In this document: positions 5,750-13,885 of the stretch, one piece after another
How the letters are laid out: every line of letters begins with the position of its first letter
Position numbering within the stretch: position 1 is the stretch's first letter
Source of the DNA: a bacterium UBP9_UBA1432
GTDB taxonomy: Bacteria; Vulcanimicrobiota; Xenobia; Xenobiales; Xenobiaceae
Length of the DNA: 15,753 bases
Assembly (NCBI GenBank): GCA_002329445.1
Contig: DCTU01000037.1
Coordinates: 1-15,753 of the forward strand
Direction: 5' to 3'
Notes under the pieces: model-generated
What the model saw: the letters and a program-made list of their open reading frames with translations, nothing else
Told to the model about the DNA's origin: nothing
Database searches by the model: none
Made by a program: the position numbers and the translations under genes

Positions 5750-8026
5750 ATGAGCCCGCCGGCCCGGATCCTGGTCCTGGAAGACGACGACGCGATGCGC
5801 GAGCTGCTGACGGAAATCCTGAAGGACGAAGGGCATCAGGTCCTGGCCGTGTCCCGCGGACAGGAAGCGGTCGAGGCCGCCGAACGCGAGCCCCTGGATC
5901 TGGTGATCCTGGATGTCCGGATGGAAGGCCTGGACGGATTGGAAGCCCTGGCCCGGATGCAGGAACACTTGCAGGGCGCGGCCAGCCTGGTCGTCACCGG
6001 CTATGCCAGCGAGGCCGACTCGGTGCGAGCCCTGCGCCTGGGAGTCTCGGACTATCTGCGCAAGCCCTTTGATCTGACGCAGTTCCTGCAACGAGTCGAG
6101 GGGCTCCTCTCCGAAACCCGGCGCCGGCGATTCCGCCAGACCCGCGAAGAACGCCTGCGCAGGCTTTCGACCTGGGCTCTGATGGCCCTGATGCGCACCC
6201 TGGAAGGCCAGGGGCTGCCCGCAGGCGTGGTTGAGAACCTCGAGCAGGTCGGCTCCCTGGCGGGACGGCTGGCGGAAGGGGCGGGCATGGAGTCCCCCGA
6301 GACCGAAGAAGTCCAGGCCGGCACCATCCTTCTGGCGGCCCGACGCCTCTTCGCCCTCCCCGCGCCCGCCCTGCCCTGCCCCGCGCCTCCCTTGGCCCTG
6401 GCTGCGATGTGCGAAGAGCCCGGTCTGGCCTCACGGGTCGCCGACCTGGCGGTCTGTGCCGGCCAGCACTCCGACCCCGACGAGCGCTGGCCCGGACGCT
6501 TCGACCCGATCCTCCTCGCGGGCCTGGAAGCCGCCCGTGCGGAGTGCTCCGGCCGGCTCCCCCGGGCCCAGGCCTTGCTGGGACTGGCCCAGACCCTGCT
6601 ACACGCCGGGGACCCCCACCATGCCGGACAAGCCTTCCGGCGGGTCCTGGCCTCGGGGAATCCGCGCGAGAAGGTGGCCGCCTCGCTGGGGCTGGCCGAA
6701 GTCGCCCTGAAGGCCGGTTGCCGCCCACAGCTCTCCGAGGCCGTCCACTCGGCCCTGCAGGAAGCTCGCCAGGCAGGCCCCGCCGAAACCGGTCGCGTGG
6801 CCCTGAAGGGCGGCATCCTGTTGATGCGGGTCGGAGACTCCGAAGCGCGGGCCTTCCTGGAGGAGGCCATCCGGGTGGCCCGGAGGCTCAACCTGGCGCC
6901 CGCCCTCTCGCGGGCCCGGCTGGCCCTGTTGGCACTGGGCCTGCTGGAGCCTCCGGACTGGGAAGGAGATCTGGAGATCCTGCTCCGTCCCGAGAATCAA
7001 CCCGAGCGACGGGAAGACCTGCCCTGGCTCCTCCCCACCCTCCTGGAGACGGGGACGCCGCCGGGGAGCCTGGCCCGCCTGATCCGTGAAGCTCCCGGCG
7101 AGCTGGCCCGCTGGCTGGAATCCGGCTCTCCCTCCGCGTCCGCGCGGCGCCGGGTTGCCTCGCTCCTGACCGAGGTCGGCGGTTGCCTGCCCTTGGACTG
7201 CCTGGAAACCCTGACCGCCGATCCCGACCCCGAGGTCCGTCGGCAGGCCGCCGTGGCACTCCAGAGCCGGTCCGCCCCCCCCCTGCGCCCGGTCCTGCGA
7301 ATCCAGTCCCTGGGGCCTCTGGAGGTCTTCCTGGGAGAGGACGTGATCGAGGAACGGACCTGGCGCTCTCCCCGCGTCAAGCACCTCTTCGCCTATCTGG
7401 CGGTTCAGCCCCGTCCGGTCCCTGAGGAACGGATCCTGGAGGAATTCTGGCCCGAAGACGCCCTCCGCGGCCGCAACGCCTTGTATTGGACCACCTCTGC
7501 GCTGCGTCGGACGCTGCGCGGTTGGTCCACATCCAACCAGGACCCGGTCCAGCGCGTTCGCGCCCGGCTCTTCCTGAACCCCGAGCTGCCTCGCTGGCAC
7601 GACCTGGCCGAACTGGAACGCGCCGCCGCCATTCCCCAGGGTCCTGAGAGGCCGGCCGCGGCACGCAGGGTGCTGGAGCTGGCCCGGGGCCCCTTCTTGG
7701 AAGGCTGCTACATGGACTGGGCCCTGCAGATCCGCGATCGGGTGGACCGATGGGTCCGCAAGGCCCTGGCGGACCTGCACCGGCACCATCATCGCCAGGG
7801 CCTGGAAGCCGAAGCCCTGGAATGCGCCCTGCGCTGGAAGGAACTGGACCCGCTCAGCCAGGAAGCCTGCCGGGGCGCGATGCAGTCCCTCCTGGCGCTG
7901 GGTCGACCGCAGGAGGCGATCCGGCACTATGAAGGGCACTGCCGGACCCTGCGCCGGGAGCTGGACATGGAGCCCCCCCTGGAGTTGATGGAACTGGCCC
8001 AGCGCGCCCGGCTGGGACTGTCGTGA
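5750..8026 (+). CDS. Response regulator: receiver, degenerate HD-GYP-like region, helical repeats, SARP/BTAD-type output
   Basis: 758 residues, a predicted DNA-binding regulator paired with the kinase that follows. Receiver at 1-~122: acidic LEDDD, phosphoacceptor D55 in DLVILDVRM, a VVTGYAS switch Thr and the Lys of LRKPFD. About residues 140-265 resemble an HD-GYP fold whose catalytic residues are gone (see findings). A helical, TPR-like stretch (~265-515) includes a HEAT-like DPDPEVRRQAAVALQSR. At ~517-610 a winged-helix module begins LRIQSLGPLEVFLG and continues with SPRVKHLFAYLAVQ and RILEEFWPEDALRGRNALYW. A BTAD module (~613-755) ends in EAIRHYEGHCRTLRRELDMEP. SARP-type proteins activate transcription at direct repeats. 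The ATG is preceded by GGCAGG immediately adjacent, an unusually tight ribosome binding site, and no alternative start exists upstream before a stop. Its target is unknown; both flanking operons are candidates. Confidence 0.88.
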   Translation: MSPPARILVLEDDDAMRELLTEILKDEGHQVLAVSRGQEAVEAAEREPLDLVILDVRMEGLDGLEALARMQEHLQGAASLVVTGYASEADSVRALRLGVSDYLRKPFDLTQFLQRVEGLLSETRRRRFRQTREERLRRLSTWALMALMRTLEGQGLPAGVVENLEQVGSLAGRLAEGAGMESPETEEVQAGTILLAARRLFALPAPALPCPAPPLALAAMCEEPGLASRVADLAVCAGQHSDPDERWPGRFDPILLAGLEAARAECSGRLPRAQALLGLAQTLLHAGDPHHAGQAFRRVLASGNPREKVAASLGLAEVALKAGCRPQLSEAVHSALQEARQAGPAETGRVALKGGILLMRVGDSEARAFLEEAIRVARRLNLAPALSRARLALLALGLLEPPDWEGDLEILLRPENQPERREDLPWLLPTLLETGTPPGSLARLIREAPGELARWLESGSPSASARRRVASLLTEVGGCLPLDCLETLTADPDPEVRRQAAVALQSRSAPPLRPVLRIQSLGPLEVFLGEDVIEERTWRSPRVKHLFAYLAVQPRPVPEERILEEFWPEDALRGRNALYWTTSALRRTLRGWSTSNQDPVQRVRARLFLNPELPRWHDLAELERAAAIPQGPERPAAARRVLELARGPFLEGCYMDWALQIRDRVDRWVRKALADLHRHHHRQGLEAEALECALRWKELDPLSQEACRGAMQSLLALGRPQEAIRHYEGHCRTLRRELDMEPPLELMELAQRARLGLS

Positions 8027-10479
8027 GCGTCGCAGCCGCTCGTGGCCGAGCCCTGACCTTGCTGGGGACGACCGCCCTGGTGCTGGCCGGGCTGGCCCTG
8101 GCCGGAAGCGAACCCGCCGGAGCGCTCACCCGCCTGGCGGGAGGGCTGGCCCTGGCGGGGATCCTGGCCGAGCTGGCGGCCACGAAATGGCCGGGCTTCG
8201 GCTTCTTCAGCACCGGATTCGCCTTCTGGTTTGCCCTGGCCCTTCTCCCTCCGCCAGCCCCCCGCATCTCCCTCCTGGCTGCCTCCACAGCCCTGATGGT
8301 CCGAGTCATGCTGCGGGGCGGGCCCGGGCTCGCATGGAAGACCGGCGAGCTGGTGGCGGAGCTTCTTCCGCTGGCGGCAGGGCTGGCACTCGCAGCCTGG
8401 ACGCCTTCCACGGCGGGCTCTCTTCCGCTGCTGACGGGAGGCGCCGCCTTTCTGGCCACTGCCTCCCTGGTTCCGGGTCTCCTGGAGGTTCCCACGGCCG
8501 TCCCGACCGCGCGAGGGCGCCTTCTCCCTCTCGTGGCAAGTCTTCCGGCTCTGGGCATCCTGCTGGCCGCCCTGACCCGGAAGAGTCCAGGAATGCTGCC
8601 GGTCATGGTCCTGCCGATCCTGGCGCTTGGACACGCGGCCCGACTGGCGGCCTCCTGGGAGTGCCAGGAAGAGCCCCGTCGCCTGCAGCGCAGGCTGGAG
8701 CAGGCGGACCAGAAGCGCGAGCTGGCCGAACGGGGGCAACGCCAGGCCAGCCAGGAGCTGGCTTTGAGGATCGAAGAGAAGGCCCTGCTCGAAGTCCTGG
8801 CCGAGAACCTGGCCGGACACGAGACGGCCGTCGCCAGCGCCCGCAGCGCGCTGGCCGTGGTCCGGCGGATGGTCGCCTGCCGCAGCGCGGTGGTCTTCCT
8901 GGCGGAGACCGAAGGCCTGGTTCCCCTGGCCTGGGAGAGCCCTCATCCGGACCGCCTGGCTTCCTGGAAGCTGCTGGGCCTGAGCGATCCGGTGGCCGAG
9001 CGAGCCTGGCAGACCGGAGGAAGCACCCTGGCGCCCCCGGCCCAGACCGACCCTGACCTGACCGAAGGCGAGGCGCACTGGCGACTGGCCGTGGCCATTC
9101 CGCACCAAGGAATCCTGAGCGTCGAGGCAGCCCGGCCGGGAGGCTTCGAACAGGCCGACCAGGGTCGATTGGAGCTGCTGGCCCGGTGGTTGGGACCGGT
9201 CCTGCAGTCGGCCCGTCGCCTCGAGGAAATCCAGGGAGAGTTGGCCGTGCAGCGCCAGGTCAACCAGCGCCTGGAGGGCTGGGCCGCAGGATTGGAGAGA
9301 ACCCTGCAGGGCATGCCGGAGCTGTCGGGCTCACTGAAGCCCCACGAAGTGCGCCAGGCCCTCCTGAAGCTGTTGAGCGAGGTGGTGCCCCATGACCTTC
9401 TGGTCCTGACCCCCCCCCACCCGGAGCCGACGCGCGGGCAGGAGAACGGCGAGGCCGTCCGGGCCCTGGCGGAAGCGACCCTGCGCAATCGCCGGCCCCT
9501 GCTCCTGGAAGACGCGACCCGGAGCCGATTCGCGCCGCCGGGTCCCGGAATCCGAAGCGTCCTGGCCGTGCCGCTGGGTCCAGACGACCAGGACGCGGGT
9601 GTGCTCGTGCTGGGTTCTTGCCGCCTCCAGGCCTTTGAGCGATTCCACCAGGACCTGACCTGGATGCTGGCCCACCAGGCCGGCGTGGCCCTGCAGAAGG
9701 CCCGGCTTCACGCCGACCTGCTGGAAACCCACCGGGCCCTTCAGGAATCGCAGGCCCACCTGGTCCAATCCAGCAAGATGGCGGCAGTGGGCCAGTTGGC
9801 AGCCGGCGTTGCCCACGAGCTGAACACTCCCTTGGGCGCCGTCCTGCTGGGCCTGGATTCCGCCCTGCAAAGCCTGCCCCAAAGCACCGAGCGGGCTGCC
9901 AGCAGGCTCCAGACGGCCCGTCGCGCGGCCCTGCAGGCGCGCGAGACGGTGGCCAAGCTGCTCTTCTACTCTCGCGAGGCGGGCCAGGGCATGCGGAAGA
10001 CCGAAGTCAACCAGGTGGTGAGTGACACCCTGAAGCTTCTGGGCCATCACCTGTCGCTGGAGCAGATCCAGGTGCAATGGAACCCGGGGCAAGTGAGCCT
10101 GGTCCGGGCCAATCCCAACGAACTCCAACAGGTCCTGACCAACCTGATCCTCAACGCCCGCGACGCCCTCCGGCAATCCGATCCGCCCCGGAGGCTGTGG
10201 TTGGCCACCCGCTGCGAGGGCCCTCAGTCGGTGATCGAGGTGGAGGACTCCGGCCCCGGCATCCCTCTGGAGATCCGCGACCGGATCTTCGACCCCTTCT
10301 TCACGACCAAGCCCGTTGGACAAGGGACGGGCCTGGGGCTCTGGGTCAGCCTGGAGATCATGCGCCGCCACCAGGGCACCCTGGTCCAGGACTCCGTACC
10401 CGACCGGACCCGGTTCTCCCTGCGCCTGCCGGTCGCCCCCGAGGCCCGCGACGGGACATGGGAAACAACCACGCATTGA
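8023..10479 (+). CDS. Polytopic membrane sensor histidine kinase with two GAF-like domains
   Basis: 818 residues, GTG start overlapping the regulator stop (GTGA), so the pair is translationally coupled. The first ~210 residues hold about seven or eight hydrophobic segments without a large periplasmic loop; I cannot assign this to a named sensor module. A short coiled coil (~220-255) leads to two GAF-like regions (~260-397 and ~438-563), then another coiled coil (ALQESQAHLVQSSKM). The HisKA motif AAGVAHELNTPLG places the phosphorylated His at about residue 598. The ATPase domain shows the N box NLILNARDA (~707), G1 box DSGPGIP (~742), FDPFFTTKP and GQGTGLGL (~766), all intact, so it should be active. 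The H-box type (HELNxPLG) is that of NtrB-like kinases. The signal is unknown. A nine-C run lies in the second GAF-like region. Confidence 0.92.
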   Translation: MSVAAARGRALTLLGTTALVLAGLALAGSEPAGALTRLAGGLALAGILAELAATKWPGFGFFSTGFAFWFALALLPPPAPRISLLAASTALMVRVMLRGGPGLAWKTGELVAELLPLAAGLALAAWTPSTAGSLPLLTGGAAFLATASLVPGLLEVPTAVPTARGRLLPLVASLPALGILLAALTRKSPGMLPVMVLPILALGHAARLAASWECQEEPRRLQRRLEQADQKRELAERGQRQASQELALRIEEKALLEVLAENLAGHETAVASARSALAVVRRMVACRSAVVFLAETEGLVPLAWESPHPDRLASWKLLGLSDPVAERAWQTGGSTLAPPAQTDPDLTEGEAHWRLAVAIPHQGILSVEAARPGGFEQADQGRLELLARWLGPVLQSARRLEEIQGELAVQRQVNQRLEGWAAGLERTLQGMPELSGSLKPHEVRQALLKLLSEVVPHDLLVLTPPHPEPTRGQENGEAVRALAEATLRNRRPLLLEDATRSRFAPPGPGIRSVLAVPLGPDDQDAGVLVLGSCRLQAFERFHQDLTWMLAHQAGVALQKARLHADLLETHRALQESQAHLVQSSKMAAVGQLAAGVAHELNTPLGAVLLGLDSALQSLPQSTERAASRLQTARRAALQARETVAKLLFYSREAGQGMRKTEVNQVVSDTLKLLGHHLSLEQIQVQWNPGQVSLVRANPNELQQVLTNLILNARDALRQSDPPRRLWLATRCEGPQSVIEVEDSGPGIPLEIRDRIFDPFFTTKPVGQGTGLGLWVSLEIMRRHQGTLVQDSVPDRTRFSLRLPVAPEARDGTWETTTH

Positions 10480-10654
10480 AAGAAGGCCCCCCCGAGGCGG
10501 TGAAGAAGGACCCGGACCTCGGACCCCCTCGGAAGCGCCCGCAGCACCGGCAGCCCCTCTCGTCCATGCCTCTCTCGAGGCCCCCTGGCCGCCGCGGACG
10601 CGCGAGCCTGCCTCCATGCTGGGAGTCCGCAGAGCACTCTTCCTGGAGGAAACC

Positions 10655-11719
10655 ATGCAGAAGATTCGAGTTGCCCTGTGGGGGTTCGGCGCCATGGGCA
10701 GCGGCATCGCCCGGGTGCTGTTGCGCAAGAAGGGCGTGGAAATCTGTGGGGCCTGCGACATCCATCCCGACCGGGCCGGCCGCAGCCTCTTCGAGGTCCT
10801 GGATCTGGAGCGGGGCGATCACCCCGACGTGACGATCGAGCCCGACATCGACCAGGTCCTGGACCGCAGACCCCATGTCTGCATCCTGGCCACCGACTCC
10901 TTCACCCACAAGGCCTTCCCCAAGATCTGCCAGGTGGTAGAGCGCGGGATCAACGTGATCTCCACCGCCGAGGAGATGAGCTTCCCCAAGGCCCAGCAGC
11001 CCGAACTCTCCGAGAAGATGGATCGCCTGGCCAAGGAACACCAGGTGACCATCCTGGGCACCGGCATCAACCCGGGCCTGATGATGGACCTGCTGGCCAT
11101 CTGCCTGTCGGGCTGCATGACCGACGTCGAGAGCGTCCAGTGCCGCCGCGTCAACAGCCTCTCTCCCTTCGGTCCAGCGGTGATGGAGGAGCAGGGCGTG
11201 GGCGTCTCGGTCGAGACCTTCCAGAAGGGCGTGGCCGACGGAACGCTGGCAGGGCACGTCGGCTTCGCCGAGTCCGTGGGCATGATCGCCGAGGCCCTGG
11301 GCTGGAAGGTGGAGCGCTTCGAGCAGCAGATGAAGCCGATCGTCACGACGGTGGATCGGCGCTCAGCCCACGGCTTCGCCAAGGCGGGCGACGTGGCCGG
11401 CGTGAACATGACCGGCCAGGGCTTCGTGGACGGGCAGGTGAGGATCGACATGATCCACCCGCAGCAGATCGAGCCCGAGATGGAGGGGACCCACACGGGC
11501 GACTACATCGTCCTGAAGGGCAGCCCCGAGGTCAACATGGCCATCCAGCCCGAGGTGGACGGCGGCATCGGAACCATCGCCATGTGCGTGAACATGATCC
11601 CCCTGGTCCTCAACGCCGAACCGGGCCTGAAGACCATGTTGGACCTTCCGGTTCCGCGCGCGATCATGGGCGACTTCCGGGACGTGCTCCGGCCCGAGGT
11701 GCGCCAGACCCTGCGCTGA
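10655..11719 (+). CDS. ord: 2,4-diaminopentanoate dehydrogenase
   Basis: 354 residues. Oxidatively deaminates 2,4-diaminopentanoate to 2-amino-4-oxopentanoate plus ammonia, reducing NAD(P)+, the second step of anaerobic ornithine breakdown. The N-terminal Rossmann fold shows IRVALWGFGAMGSGIARVLL (GxGxMG near residue 10-15), followed by ILATDSFTHKAF, the GINVISTAEEMSFP stretch and ILGTGINPGLMMDLL, all characteristic of the Ord family related to dihydrodipicolinate reductase-like enzymes. The ATG has GGAGGA at 4-nt spacing; an ATG 13 codons earlier lacks a ribosome binding site and extends past the usual MxKIRV start. The gene follows the kinase by 175 bp in which I see no clear terminator or promoter. 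Its neighbours ortA, ortB, oraS and oraE confirm the assignment. Confidence 0.93.
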   Translation: MQKIRVALWGFGAMGSGIARVLLRKKGVEICGACDIHPDRAGRSLFEVLDLERGDHPDVTIEPDIDQVLDRRPHVCILATDSFTHKAFPKICQVVERGINVISTAEEMSFPKAQQPELSEKMDRLAKEHQVTILGTGINPGLMMDLLAICLSGCMTDVESVQCRRVNSLSPFGPAVMEEQGVGVSVETFQKGVADGTLAGHVGFAESVGMIAEALGWKVERFEQQMKPIVTTVDRRSAHGFAKAGDVAGVNMTGQGFVDGQVRIDMIHPQQIEPEMEGTHTGDYIVLKGSPEVNMAIQPEVDGGIGTIAMCVNMIPLVLNAEPGLKTMLDLPVPRAIMGDFRDVLRPEVRQTLR

Positions 11720-11833
11720 GGCGCACTTGAATCCCTCACCTGGACCGCCCGCCGGGCCCGCCCCGGCGTGGCGCCCTTCTCCCTTCGCGTCGGAGCGCCG
11801 CAGGCCCGACGCCTCGCCAAGAAAGGTCTTCCC

Positions 11834-12142
11834 ATGCCCCGAAAGGACGATTGGGGACTGGTCCATCGGGTGGTCCTCCGCCCGGAAGAACGGACCGCCA
11901 ACATCCCCGAAGAGACGAAGAAGGTGCCCTTTGAGATGTGGGTCAAAGGCCGCCTGAAGTCGGACGCCGATCTCGGCCAGGAGGTGACCGTCGTCACCCG
12001 CACCGGACGCGAGGTCCGAGGCACCCTGCTTGAGGTGAACCCCACCTACACCCACTCCTTCGGCGATTTCGTGCCGGAGATCCTGACCATCGGCGACACC
12101 GTGCGCCAGATGCTCTTCGGAGGATCCGCCGATGCTTCCTGA
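11834..12142 (+). CDS. ortA: 2-amino-4-oxopentanoate thiolase, alpha subunit
   Basis: 102 residues, the usual length for OrtA. Small subunit of the enzyme that splits 2-amino-4-oxopentanoate with CoA into acetyl-CoA and alanine. Recognisable stretches are DWGLVHRVVLRPEERTANIP, KKVPFEMWVKG, GREVRGTLLEVNPTYTHSFG and the closing FVPEILTIGDTVRQMLFGG. The ATG is preceded by AAAGG at about 8 nt; a GTG 22 codons upstream would add an Arg-rich extension not seen in the family and is rejected. A 114-bp G+C-rich gap separates it from ord. Its end overlaps ortB by 11 bp, as expected for two subunits made together. Confidence 0.92.
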   Translation: MPRKDDWGLVHRVVLRPEERTANIPEETKKVPFEMWVKGRLKSDADLGQEVTVVTRTGREVRGTLLEVNPTYTHSFGDFVPEILTIGDTVRQMLFGGSADAS

Positions 12143-13520
12143 CAGCTACCAGGCCGTGCTCTCCCGCAAGGCCGAGATCATGAAGGCCGCCGTCGGCATG
12201 GACTTCGCGCAGTTCGAGAGCGGCTCGATCGCCTTCGACTACGAGGGGATGCTGGCGGCCACCGGTTACTCCCTTCAGGACGTAATCGAGATCCAGAAGG
12301 GCTTCTCGGTCGGCAACACGCCTCTTCTGGAGCTGCGCAACCTCACGGAATTGGCACGCAAGCTGGCCCCTCCGGGCAAGGGAGCCCGGATCTTCATCAA
12401 GGACGAGGCCGCCAACCCCTCGGGCAGCTTCAAGGTCCGTCGCGCCGCCACCTCGGTCTACCACGCCCGCAAGCAGGGCTACCCCGGGGTGGTGACCGCC
12501 ACCAGCGGCAACTACGGGGCGGCCGTGGCCTCCTGCTGCGCCATGGCGGGGCTGCGCTGCATCGTGATCCAGGAGTGCTTCGACTCGCGCCGGACGGGGC
12601 AGCCCGAGATCATCGAGAAGGCCCGCAAGTGCGAGGCCCTGGGGGCTGAGGTCGTCCAGCTCTCGGTGGGCCCGGAGCTCTTCTACACGTTCCTGCGCAC
12701 CCTGGAGGAGACGGGCTACTTCAACGCCTCGCTCTACACCGCCTACGGTATCCTGGGCATCGAAACCCTGGGGTACGAGATCGCGATGCAGTTCCGCGAA
12801 AGGCTCGGTCGGGACCCCGACGCCGTGGTCTGCACCAACGCCGGAGGAGGCAACCTGACCGGAACCGCCCGGGGCCTGATCAAGGCAGGTTGCCAGGCCC
12901 AGGTGATCGCCGCCTCGGTCAACCTCAAGGGCCTGCACATGGCCTCGGACACCTCCTTCAACCGGAAGTCCTTCACCACGGGGCACACCGGATTCGGCAT
13001 GCCCTTCTCGACCTGGCCCGACCGCTCGGACGTGCCGCGCAGCGCGGCCCGACCTCTGCGCTACATGGACCGCTACGTGACGGTGAACCAGGGAGAGGTC
13101 TTCTACATGACCGAGGTCCTGGCTTCCCTGGAGGGCCTGGAGAAGGGCCCGGCCGGCAACACGTCGCTGGCGGCCGCCTTCGCCCTGGCCCAGGAGATGG
13201 ACCGGGACCAGTGCCTGGTGGTGCAGGAGACCGAGTACACCGGGGCCGGCAAGCACCTCAACGCCCAGCTCTCCTTCGCCCGGCGCAACGGGATCGAGGT
13301 CCGCTTCGGCGACCCGGAGGAGGAGGTCCCGGGCCAGAGCATCATCCTGCCCGAACACCCCCGCCAGATCCGGGCCCGAGAAGTCGACCTGGATCACATG
13401 CGCCGTTCGCTGATCCGCAACGCCCTGGCCAGCGTCGACCACCCGCCGACGGAGGCCGACCTCGAATTCCTCGCCCAAGAAACCAGAACCGACAAGAAAT
13501 TCGTCATGGAGGCACTATGA
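12132..13520 (+). CDS. ortB: 2-amino-4-oxopentanoate thiolase, beta subunit (PLP-dependent)
   Basis: 462 residues. PLP-dependent catalytic subunit of the thiolase that yields acetyl-CoA and alanine. It belongs to the threonine synthase-like fold type II family: the PLP Lys is K101 in NPSGSFKVRRA, TSGNYGAAVAS (about 119-129) is the substrate-binding loop and NAGGGNLTG is the phosphate-binding glycine loop. Other family stretches are SVGNTPLLELRNL and YTAYGILGIETLGYEIA. The ATG has GGAGG at 8-nt spacing within the end of ortA. The stop overlaps the oraS start (ATGA), so translation is likely coupled. All cofactor motifs are intact and there is no sign of decay. Confidence 0.93.
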   Translation: MLPDSYQAVLSRKAEIMKAAVGMDFAQFESGSIAFDYEGMLAATGYSLQDVIEIQKGFSVGNTPLLELRNLTELARKLAPPGKGARIFIKDEAANPSGSFKVRRAATSVYHARKQGYPGVVTATSGNYGAAVASCCAMAGLRCIVIQECFDSRRTGQPEIIEKARKCEALGAEVVQLSVGPELFYTFLRTLEETGYFNASLYTAYGILGIETLGYEIAMQFRERLGRDPDAVVCTNAGGGNLTGTARGLIKAGCQAQVIAASVNLKGLHMASDTSFNRKSFTTGHTGFGMPFSTWPDRSDVPRSAARPLRYMDRYVTVNQGEVFYMTEVLASLEGLEKGPAGNTSLAAAFALAQEMDRDQCLVVQETEYTGAGKHLNAQLSFARRNGIEVRFGDPEEEVPGQSIILPEHPRQIRAREVDLDHMRRSLIRNALASVDHPPTEADLEFLAQETRTDKKFVMEAL

Positions 13521-13885
13521 AGAGAACCGACGACTTCCAGGCTCGCCGCGGCCACCTGGCCGGGTTGAGCGACCAGCAACTTCACGAGCGCTTCTGGCGA
13601 CTGGCCGACCAGTTGGTGGACCCCCTTCTCAAGATGGGCCGGGAGTACACCTCGCCCGCCATCGAGCGTTCGGTGCTGCTGCGCATGGGCTTCTCGTCGC
13701 TGGAGGCCCGCCAACTGGTGGAAGGCTGCACCGACCAGCAGCTCCTGGCCCACGGAGCCGGCCACGTGGTGTACCGGTTTGCCAAGGCCCAGGGCCTGGA
13801 CATCCGCCAGGCCGGCCTGAAGCTGGCCACGGGTGAGCACTGGGCCCAGGCCCGGGAACTCTTCACGGGAGGTGCCGCGCGATGA
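13517..13885 (+). CDS. oraS: D-ornithine 4,5-aminomutase, small subunit S
   Basis: 122 residues, matching the usual size of OraS (about 121). Together with OraE it forms the adenosylcobalamin- and PLP-dependent mutase that moves the terminal amino group of D-ornithine to C4, giving 2,4-diaminopentanoate. The sequence shows the family pattern in RRGHLAGLSDQQLHERFWRL, DPLLKMGREYTSPAIERSVL, LRMGFSSLEARQLVEGC and HGAGHVVYRFAKAQG. The ATG has GGAGG four nt upstream and overlaps the ortB stop; its own stop overlaps the oraE start (ATGA). The small subunit carries no cofactor motif of its own, and its role is structural support of the E subunit. Confidence 0.93.
   Translation: MKRTDDFQARRGHLAGLSDQQLHERFWRLADQLVDPLLKMGREYTSPAIERSVLLRMGFSSLEARQLVEGCTDQQLLAHGAGHVVYRFAKAQGLDIRQAGLKLATGEHWAQARELFTGGAAR

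Noticed and set aside
5567..6091. Upstream in-frame extension of the 127-residue protein
   Set aside because: It lies antisense to the receiver domain of the response regulator, and a strong ribosome binding site marks the internal ATG.
10476..10504. TTGAAA as a -35 element upstream of ord
   Set aside because: No acceptable -10 follows at 16-18 bp (GGTGAA or similar), and it overlaps the kinase stop codon.
10570..10600. GGCC-CCCT-GGCC stem as a terminator after the kinase gene
   Set aside because: Only four base pairs and no T-run; not distinguishable from background in this composition.
11768..11833. GTG start giving a 22-residue longer OrtA
   Set aside because: The extension is Arg-rich and unlike the family, and the internal ATG gives the usual 102-residue length.
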